Assembly: GCA_028701815.1 (NCBI GenBank)
Contig: JAQVPY010000048.1
Coordinates: 1-13,075 of the forward strand
Direction: 5' to 3'
From: Bacteroidales bacterium
Lineage (GTDB): Bacteria > Bacteroidota > Bacteroidia > Bacteroidales > BM520
Length of the DNA: 13,075 bases
This document shows, piece after piece, positions 7,804 to 13,075 of the stretch. The notes beneath the pieces are model-generated. The model saw only the letters and a list, made by a program, of their open reading frames with translations, was not told the origin of the DNA and did not search any database. Each line of letters starts with the position of its first letter. The stretch's first letter is position 1. The position numbers and the translations under genes were made by a program.

Positions 7804-7910
7804 TGGGCGTTAAAACATATAGACGGTTATTCAATTGCTTAATATATTAGATATTAGCAGCAATTACTATATCCTTTATTAACCGTTATATTTTTTAATC
7901 AATTAACCCA
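7804..7910 (+). promoter_or_regulatory. Nested stem-loop leader upstream of hypD, candidate attenuator or RNA switch
   Basis: Four nested pairings are readable. Closing stem: 7804-7807 and 7810-7813 pair with 7907-7910 and 7903-7906, with a two-base CG bulge. Second stem: ACGGTTA (7823-7829) with TAACCGT (7880-7886), extended by 7817-7821 with 7887-7891 across a one-base bulge. Third stem: AATTGCT (7833-7839) with AGCAATT (7859-7865). Inner hairpin: TAATAT (7840-7845) with ATATTA (7851-7856) and a five-base loop. A T6 run at 7891-7896 directly follows the second stem, as in an intrinsic terminator. The closing stem ends 9 nt before the hypD ATG. A/T-rich DNA folds easily by chance, so function is inferred, not shown. 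I recognise no known riboswitch class. Confidence 0.4.
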
Positions 7911-7919
7911 AAAACAATC

Positions 7920-10298
7920 ATGAATAATAATATTTCTTCGAATCTTTCCGCACGTGTTATGCGTTTGCGCGAAGAGACCTTCAATATCCAGCCATCATTA
8001 TCTATCGAACGCGCGCTGATAGAAACCCGATTTTATAAGGAAAACTACGGCAAATACCCTATCCCTGTTCTTCGCGCGCTCAATTTTCTTGAGATATGCA
8101 AGCAAAAGACCATTTATATCGGTGAAGGAGAATTGATAATAGGAGAACGCGGGCCAAAGCCCAAATGCGTACCCACGTTTCCGGAACTGACATGCCACAG
8201 TGTTGAAGACCTGCATATTCTTAACACACGTGAGTTGCAACCATATTCCATTTCTCAGGAAGATATCGACACATACGCGCGTGAAGTTATTCCCTACTGG
8301 CACGGACGCAGCCAGAGAGAACGTATCTTCGAACATGTTCCTGAATCATGGAAGACTGCTTACCTCGCCGGTATTTTCACCGAATTTATGGAACAAAGGG
8401 CTCCCGGACATACCGCATTGGACGGTAAGGTATATAAATACGGACTGCTCGACTTGAAAGAGCGTATCAATAACGAGATAGGCAACCTCGATTTCATAAA
8501 CGACGCCGAGGCTACCGACAAACAGGAAGAGTTGACGGCGATGGCTATTTCATGCGATGCTGCCATTCTGTTCGCTGAACGGCATGCTGATTTAGCCGAG
8601 AAGATGGCTCTCACGGAGCCAAACCCCACACGCGCCGCAGAACTGTCGCAGATTGCCGAGATCTGTCGTTGGGTCCCCGCTCACGCCCCACGCAACTATT
8701 GGGAGGCGATACAGATGTACTGGTTTATTCACCTCGGCACTATCACGGAGTTGAATGGATGGGATGCAATGAACCCGGGTCATTTCGATCAGCACCTGAC
8801 ACCTTTTTATGAAAAAGATATTACCACCGGTATACTAACCCGTGAACAGGCTAAAGAGCTGATGGCTTGTTTCTTTATCAAAGTTAACAACCATACGGCT
8901 CCGCCAAAAGTCGGAATTACCGCCAAAGAAAGCGGTACATACAACGATTTCACAAACCTGAATATAGGTGGAGTAAAAGTCGATGGCAGCACCGGCGTCA
9001 GCGAGGTCTCATATATCATGCTCGAAACAGTCGAAGCTCTGCATATCCTCCAGCCTGGCAGTTCTATTCATATCAGCAAAAATACTCCTGAAGACTTTCT
9101 GCATGCCGGCTGTAAAGTCATCCGCCGCGGCTACGGCTACCCGTCGGTATTTAATACCGACACATATATTAAAGAGCTGACACGCCAGGGCAAAACACTG
9201 CAAGACGCTCGCGAAGGAGGATGCAGCGGCTGTATAGAAGTCGGCGCTTTCGGAAAAGAAGCATATATATTGACCGGCTATCTAAACGTTCCCAAAATAC
9301 TTGAAATTACCCTCAACAACGGCTTCGACCCGATATCGGGACAGCAGATCGGACTTAAAACAGGCAGCGGTTTCAATGATTTTGAAGATCTATACGCCGC
9401 TTTCTTGAAACAAATACATTATTTTGTCGACCTCAAAATCCATGTCAGCAATTACATTGATAAGATGTTTGCCAAATATGCGCCGGCACCTTTCCTCTCT
9501 CTGTTTATCGATGACTGCATTGCAAAAGGTCGCGACTACTACAACTGCGGACCGAGATACAATACCAACTACATCCAGTGTACCGGTCTCGGCACTGTTA
9601 CCGACAGCCTGTCATCGATTAAAAAGCATGTTTTTGAAGAAAAACGCTGGACTATGGATCAGTTACTGAAAGCATTATCAGACAATTTCGAAGGGCATGA
9701 GGTAATGCGTCAGACTATCATAAACAGAACGCCTTTCTTCGGCAATGATGACGACTACGCCGATGATATTGCTGTCAGAATATACAACGACTTGTTCGAT
9801 GCTATCGAAGGCAAGCCGAACACCAAGGGAGAATGTTTTCATATTGACATGCTTTCCACGATCTGCCACGTATATTTCGGCAAGGTTACCGGAGCAACTC
9901 CTAACGGTCGCTTTGCAAACAGAGCTATCTCCGACGGCACTTCTCCGGAACACGGAGCTGACACACACGGGCCTTCTGCTGTGGTGAAATCCCTCGGAAA
10001 GCTCGACCAGACTAAGAGTGGCGGCACTTTATTAAATCAGCGTTTCATGCCTAATATGCTCAAAAGCGATGAAGACATTGCAAAGCTGACTGCCTTAATC
10101 CGCAGCTACTTTGCCTTAGGCGGTCACCACATACAATTCAACATCATAGACACGGAGACCTTATATGATGCGCAAAAGCATCCGGAGGAATACCGCGATT
10201 TATTAGTCAGGGTTGCCGGTTACAGCGATTACTTCAACGACATGAACCTCGACTTGCAGATGGATGTCATAACCCGTACCGAACAAAATTCTTTTTAA
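7920..10298 (+). CDS. hypD: Glycyl radical enzyme, trans-4-hydroxy-L-proline dehydratase
   Basis: A 792-residue glycyl radical enzyme of the pyruvate-formate-lyase/diol-dehydratase superfamily. Gly767 in RVAGYSDYFNDM is the glycyl radical site, and Cys438 in GCIEVGAFG, with Glu440, is the thiyl-radical centre. The Cys-x-Glu motif marks the dehydratase branch rather than PFL, which has adjacent cysteines. The following stretch (AYILTGYLNVPKILEITLN) is, as I recall it, characteristic of HypD. Residues I remember from the Clostridioides difficile HypD active site (about Phe152, His160, Asp278, Ser334, Asp339, Cys434, Glu436, Tyr450) fall on Phe156, His164, Asp282, Ser338, Asp343, Cys438, Glu440 and Tyr454 at a constant offset of +4. 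HypD dehydrates hydroxyproline to (S)-1-pyrroline-5-carboxylate in the cytoplasm, in anaerobes. The activase gene begins 1 nt after the stop. Cys435, three residues before the catalytic Cys, is unusual. Another dehydratase specificity cannot be excluded without alignment. Confidence 0.8.
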   Translation: MNNNISSNLSARVMRLREETFNIQPSLSIERALIETRFYKENYGKYPIPVLRALNFLEICKQKTIYIGEGELIIGERGPKPKCVPTFPELTCHSVEDLHILNTRELQPYSISQEDIDTYAREVIPYWHGRSQRERIFEHVPESWKTAYLAGIFTEFMEQRAPGHTALDGKVYKYGLLDLKERINNEIGNLDFINDAEATDKQEELTAMAISCDAAILFAERHADLAEKMALTEPNPTRAAELSQIAEICRWVPAHAPRNYWEAIQMYWFIHLGTITELNGWDAMNPGHFDQHLTPFYEKDITTGILTREQAKELMACFFIKVNNHTAPPKVGITAKESGTYNDFTNLNIGGVKVDGSTGVSEVSYIMLETVEALHILQPGSSIHISKNTPEDFLHAGCKVIRRGYGYPSVFNTDTYIKELTRQGKTLQDAREGGCSGCIEVGAFGKEAYILTGYLNVPKILEITLNNGFDPISGQQIGLKTGSGFNDFEDLYAAFLKQIHYFVDLKIHVSNYIDKMFAKYAPAPFLSLFIDDCIAKGRDYYNCGPRYNTNYIQCTGLGTVTDSLSSIKKHVFEEKRWTMDQLLKALSDNFEGHEVMRQTIINRTPFFGNDDDYADDIAVRIYNDLFDAIEGKPNTKGECFHIDMLSTICHVYFGKVTGATPNGRFANRAISDGTSPEHGADTHGPSAVVKSLGKLDQTKSGGTLLNQRFMPNMLKSDEDIAKLTALIRSYFALGGHHIQFNIIDTETLYDAQKHPEEYRDLLVRVAGYSDYFNDMNLDLQMDVITRTEQNSF

Positions 10299-10299
10299 C

Positions 10300-11226
10300 A
10301 TGCTTGTCTTCGATATAAAGCGTTACGCTATCCACGACGGTCCGGGGATACGTATAACCATCTTCATGAAGGGATGTCCCTTATCGTGTGTATGGTGCCA
10401 TAATCCTGAGGGTATTTCTTCGAAAAAGCAGAAGTTATACAACAAGAAAAAATGTATAGGATGCAGGGCGTGTATTGCAGCTTGTCCTGAGCATGCTATA
10501 ACGCTGACGACAGAAGGTATTGTTACCGATTCGAGCCGTTGCACCGCCTGCGGGGAGTGTGCCAGGGTATGCCCCACCTTGGCGTGTGAAATCTCCGGCA
10601 GTGAATACACTACGGAAGCCCTAATGCAAGAGATAGAGAAGGAGCGTATTTTCATAGAGCAGTCGGGCGGCGGGGTTACGATCTGTGGCGGAGAACCGTT
10701 GCTTCACCTGGAACCTCTACTCGACCTTTTAAAGCAGTGCGGCAAGGCAGGCATCCATCGTGCAGTCGATACCACACTCTTCGCCAAGCCTGATATTGTG
10801 AAGGAAGTCATGGATAACTGCGAGTTATTTCTGATAGATCTCAAGAACATGGATTCGGAGAAGCACAGACAATTTTGCGGCGTCCCCAATGAGATGATTC
10901 TTTCGAATATTAAGATGGTTGCCGAAGCCGGGCACGATTATATCATCCGCATTCCTATGATAGAAGGCTTCAATGCCGATGAAGAGAACGTCACGCGCAG
11001 CGCGGAGTTTTTAGCGTCGTTGCCGAAAGCTCCGATAAAGGTAGAGCTGCTGCCATACCATGACATAGCTAAAGGCAAGCACGAGAAATTAGGCACCGTT
11101 TACAATCCGCACGGTTACGCATTTGCAGCACCGGATATAGAGAAATTCCACGCGCTAACCAAACGAGACTTCGGCAAGTCCATTCTCAGCTATAACGCTC
11201 CGGAATCCGGACAACCCAAACCCTAA
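10300..11226 (+). CDS. hypE: Radical SAM glycyl-radical-enzyme activating enzyme
   Basis: A 308-residue activase that uses S-adenosylmethionine and a [4Fe-4S] cluster to abstract hydrogen from the glycine of its partner enzyme, here almost certainly Gly767 of the upstream dehydratase. The radical SAM motif CxxxCxxC is Cys26, Cys30 and Cys33 (GCPLSCVWCHNPEG). GGEP at 130-133 is the SAM-binding motif. Between them lies an inserted two-cluster ferredoxin domain: Cys52, 55, 58 and 62, and Cys81, 84, 87 and 91. That domain is found in activases of the dehydratase-type glycyl radical enzymes and is absent from the PFL activase. The N-terminal YAIHDGPGIR is the usual family start and supports the chosen ATG. 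It is translationally linked to hypD with a 1-nt gap. The stop codon runs directly into a perfect hairpin. Confidence 0.9.
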   Translation: MLVFDIKRYAIHDGPGIRITIFMKGCPLSCVWCHNPEGISSKKQKLYNKKKCIGCRACIAACPEHAITLTTEGIVTDSSRCTACGECARVCPTLACEISGSEYTTEALMQEIEKERIFIEQSGGGVTICGGEPLLHLEPLLDLLKQCGKAGIHRAVDTTLFAKPDIVKEVMDNCELFLIDLKNMDSEKHRQFCGVPNEMILSNIKMVAEAGHDYIIRIPMIEGFNADEENVTRSAEFLASLPKAPIKVELLPYHDIAKGKHEKLGTVYNPHGYAFAAPDIEKFHALTKRDFGKSILSYNAPESGQPKP

Positions 11227-11244
11227 TTGCTGCAAAGCAGCAAT
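11226..11244 (+). terminator. Perfect 8-bp hairpin directly after the activase gene, possible terminator
   Basis: ATTGCTGC (11226-11233) pairs perfectly with GCAGCAAT (11237-11244) around an AAA loop, starting at the last base of the activase stop codon. The position suits a terminator or 3' stability element. No T-run follows (the next bases are GCCCACC), so it is not a standard intrinsic terminator. Its arms resemble a stem in the hypD leader. Confidence 0.45.
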
Positions 11245-11276
11245 GCCCACCGCCTTGGAGTAGTGAACGTTAAGAA

Positions 11277-11297
11277 AAATAATGGTGCTCATTATTT
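11277..11297 (+). other. Second small A/T-rich inverted repeat in the hypDE-sufS gap
   Basis: AAATAATG (11277-11284) pairs with CATTATTT (11290-11297) around a five-base loop, GTGCT. It overlaps the first ATG of the downstream remnant frame, which argues against that ATG being a real start. All but one pair are A/T, so stability is low and chance is possible. Confidence 0.3.
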
Positions 11298-11506
11298 ATA
11301 ATTACCGATTTATTAACATCTTACAAAATCAAATAAAATTAGGTGACGAAGTAAGGGATAATCAGACGCTTATGCGCAAACTTGCTCCGTTACAAAACAT
11401 CAACGATCATTATCCGAAGTTCCTCCTCACATTAGACGAGGACCCGGCTGTCGACTATGATGGCATCCGCAGAATTAATGCATTGAATTGGTTGTTAGAT
11501 GGATAG
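11282..11506 (+). pseudogene. C-terminal remnant of an AAA/DUF4143-type ATPase
   Basis: The last 57 or so residues of this 74-codon frame (from about 11337) read like the extreme C-terminus of the Bacteroidales ATP-binding proteins with a DUF4143 domain. The recognisable parts are TLMRKLAPLQNINDHYPKF, then LLTLDEDPAVDYDGIRRINA and a final LNWLLDG. Full proteins are around 400 residues, with an N-terminal P-loop AAA domain that is entirely absent here. The first roughly 18 codons (11282-11336) show no similarity I recognise and lie in very A/T-rich DNA. The frame is intact and its native-looking stop lies inside the 3' end of sufS on the opposite strand (12-nt overlap). I infer a decayed leftover from deletion or recombination. 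The family assignment is by recall of its C-terminal pattern and needs a homology search. Confidence 0.55.
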
Positions 11507-12712
11507 CATCGAATACACCTTCTGCAGCGAGGCGATCATATAATCGATTTCTTCGAGGGTGTTATAGATGGCGAATGAGGCGCGGACGGTGCCGGGTATG
11601 CCGTAAAACTGCATTACGGGCTCTGCACAGTGATGTCCGGTACGGACAGCTACGGAAAATTTATCGAGTAAGATGCCGGTGTCGTATGGATGGATACCTT
11701 TTAAAAGAAATGAAATAGCACCCGCTTTGTGCGCAGATGTGCCGATGATACTGACATATCCGAGATCATTGAAGCGCTCGGCACAATAGTCGAGAAGACG
11801 AGATTCGTGGGCTGCTATGTCTTCGTAACCGACAGATTCCATAAATTCCATGGCTTTAAATAAGCCCATGGCATCGCCAACATTTGGGGTACCGGCTTCA
11901 AATTTAAACGGGAGGACGTTATAGGTAGTCTTTTCAAAAGTGACATGCTGTATCATCTCTCCCCCGCCCTGATATGGTGGCATTGCATCAAGCCAACTCT
12001 TTTTACCATAAAGAACTCCTATGCCCATTGGCGCATACATCTTATGTCCCGAAAAACAGTAGAAGTCGCAGTCGAGATCTGTAACGTCAACTTTTATATG
12101 AGATATCGCCTGTGCGCCATCGACAAGGACAGGCACGTTCTTTTCGTGGGCAAGCTTTATAATTTCCTTGACGGGGCAAACGGTTCCGAGGGCATTGGAG
12201 ACATGCGCTATGGCGACAATCTTTGTCTTTGAGGTGATAAGTTCCGGCAGCATTTCAATATTGATATCGCCGTTCTTATCTATAGGGATAACTTTCAATA
12301 CGGCATGTTTCCGTTCACAGATCATCTGCCAGGGGACGATATTCGAGTGATGTTCGAGTGCCGAGATCAGCACTTCGTCTCCCTCATTGATAAAAGCCTG
12401 TCCGAAAGATTCAGCCACAAGATTTATCGACTCTGTGGTCCCTCTTGTAAAGATCACCGTCTCCGGTTGCGGGGCATTAATAAAAGAGGCAACCTTTGTT
12501 CTGCATTTCTCGTACTTTTCCGTAGCGTACTGACTGAGAAAATGAACGCCACGATGGATATTACTATTCTCTTCCGTATAATATTTAACAAGCTCGTCTA
12601 TAACCTGTTGCGGCTTCTGCGTTGTCGCAGCATTATCGAAATACACAAGGTCATGACCGTAGATTTTCTTTGTCAGGATCGGAAACTGTGCGCGAATATT
12701 AGAGATATCCAT
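11495..12712 (-). CDS. sufS: Cysteine desulfurase SufS
   Basis: A 405-residue PLP-dependent class V aminotransferase-fold enzyme that takes sulfur from cysteine and passes it as a persulfide to the SUF Fe-S assembly machinery. Lys224 in CFSGHKMYAPMG is the PLP Schiff-base lysine. Cys362 in RTGHHCAEPVMQ is the persulfide cysteine, in the RxGHHCA context of group II (SufS/CsdA) enzymes. DNAATTQKP near residue 27, TRGTTESIN near residue 89 and the PLP-binding VDGAQ at 198 are also present. The length is normal for the family. It lies 15 nt downstream of sufD on the same strand, so the two are co-transcribed. Its stop overlaps the antisense end of the ATPase remnant. No SufU or SufE is seen in the window. 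Confidence 0.97.
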   Translation of the reverse strand: MDISNIRAQFPILTKKIYGHDLVYFDNAATTQKPQQVIDELVKYYTEENSNIHRGVHFLSQYATEKYEKCRTKVASFINAPQPETVIFTRGTTESINLVAESFGQAFINEGDEVLISALEHHSNIVPWQMICERKHAVLKVIPIDKNGDINIEMLPELITSKTKIVAIAHVSNALGTVCPVKEIIKLAHEKNVPVLVDGAQAISHIKVDVTDLDCDFYCFSGHKMYAPMGIGVLYGKKSWLDAMPPYQGGGEMIQHVTFEKTTYNVLPFKFEAGTPNVGDAMGLFKAMEFMESVGYEDIAAHESRLLDYCAERFNDLGYVSIIGTSAHKAGAISFLLKGIHPYDTGILLDKFSVAVRTGHHCAEPVMQFYGIPGTVRASFAIYNTLEEIDYMIASLQKVYSMLSI

Positions 12713-12727
12713 ACCGAAAAAATTTAA

Positions 12728-13075
12728 TTAGTTGCATTTCGCTAACGGGTCATTGATTTTAGAGTCGCTGCAGCGGATGATGCAGTTATCGCATGCCGAG
12801 AGTTCGCCGTTGAGACGTTTCTTCACAAGGTCGTTAACGCGGAGTTTTATTTTATCGATTTCTATTTTGGAGACGACTTCTCCGATAAAGGCGTGCATAA
12901 GCAGCATTCTTGCGTGGTCGAAAGAGATGCCGCGAGTCTGCATATAGAACATTGCCTCCTCATCGAGTTGTCCCACGGTAGCGCCGTGACTGCATTTAAC
13001 ATCGTCGGCATAGATTTCGAGAAATGGTTTGGCAGAAGCCTTAGCCGTATCTGTAAGAAGCAGATTTTTATTTAC
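12728..13075 (-). CDS. sufD: SufD, C-terminal part, truncated by window edge
   Basis: SufD is a scaffold component that partners SufB and SufC (SufBC2D) in building Fe-S clusters. The visible frame covers about the last 115 residues, entering at 13075 with no start codon. It contains DDVKCSHGATVGQLDEEAMFYM, with the Cys and His characteristic of the SufB/SufD C-terminal core, followed by RGISFDHARMLLMHAFIGEV, which is typical of SufD. The tail contains a small Cys cluster (CDNCIIRC), seen by eye and of unknown significance. The gene order sufD-sufS matches the usual suf operon; sufB and sufC should lie beyond the right edge. The frame is uninterrupted to the TAA at 12728-12730. Confidence 0.93.
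   Translation of the reverse strand, partial: VNKNLLLTDTAKASAKPFLEIYADDVKCSHGATVGQLDEEAMFYMQTRGISFDHARMLLMHAFIGEVVSKIEIDKIKLRVNDLVKKRLNGELSACDNCIIRCSDSKINDPLAKCN

Noticed and set aside
9424..9987. Alternative plus-strand frames inside the hydroxyproline dehydratase gene (9424-9669 and 9745-9987).
   Set aside because: They are out-of-frame shadows of an intact 792-codon gene, low in complexity and lacking motifs.
7920..10298. Pyruvate formate-lyase, glycerol/propanediol dehydratase or choline TMA-lyase as the identity of the glycyl radical enzyme.
   Set aside because: PFL needs two adjacent catalytic cysteines, which are absent. The mapped active-site residues and the sequence after Cys438 fit hydroxyproline dehydratase better, and no microcompartment genes accompany it as they would for choline or propanediol enzymes.
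1..13075. tRNA, rRNA, CRISPR array, insertion sequence or phage genes.
   Set aside because: None were seen on reading through both strands: no direct-repeat array, no transposase motif and no recognisable tRNA cloverleaf.

Overview
The window comes from a strictly anaerobic member of the Bacteroidetes, most likely Bacteroidales. Three lines support this. Intergenic regions carry TATCTTTG-type -7 promoter elements. Start codons are preceded by A/T-rich stretches rather than Shine-Dalgarno sequences. The gene content (GlmS, C69 dipeptidase, SufDS, an Hdr-like cluster, a glycyl radical enzyme) also fits. Oxygen-sensitive Fe-S and glycyl-radical proteins dominate. No methanogenesis genes are present, so the Hdr-like proteins are not part of methane metabolism here.

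Layout. (1) Bases 1-971, minus strand: the N-terminal half of glmS, running off the left edge. (2) 1077-2681, minus: an exported C69-family dipeptidase. (3) A 140-bp divergent promoter region at 2682-2821. (4) 2822-7757, plus: a tightly packed five-gene operon of heterodisulfide-reductase-like proteins in the order HdrC-like, HdrB-like, HdrA-like flavoprotein, small HdrC-like ferredoxin, and a membrane HdrE-HdrD fusion. (5) 7758-7919: a promoter and an unusually structured leader of about 130 nt. (6) 7920-11226, plus: a glycyl radical enzyme that matches trans-4-hydroxy-L-proline dehydratase (HypD), and its radical-SAM activase. (7) 11227-11494: a gap holding a perfect hairpin and the C-terminal remnant of an AAA/DUF4143 ATPase. 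(8) 11495-13075, minus: sufS and the C-terminal part of sufD, from a SUF Fe-S assembly operon.

How the genes may work together. The Hdr-like operon reads as an electron wire. A soluble flavoprotein with one FAD exchanges electrons through two dicluster ferredoxins and a CCG-domain protein with a membrane subunit that has a cytochrome-b-like part, two ferredoxin clusters and two complete CCG domains. Its donor and acceptor cannot be read from the sequence; menaquinone on the membrane side is an inference from the family. HypD and its activase convert trans-4-hydroxyproline (from collagen or plant cell-wall protein) to 1-pyrroline-5-carboxylate. The proC gene that would complete the route to proline is not in the window. 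The SUF genes are relevant to any cell carrying so many Fe-S clusters, but their adjacency may be chance.

The most interesting points are the Hdr-like operon itself, with a degenerate first CCG domain in its HdrB-like subunit, and the nested stem structure ending in a T6 run between the hypD promoter and its start codon.
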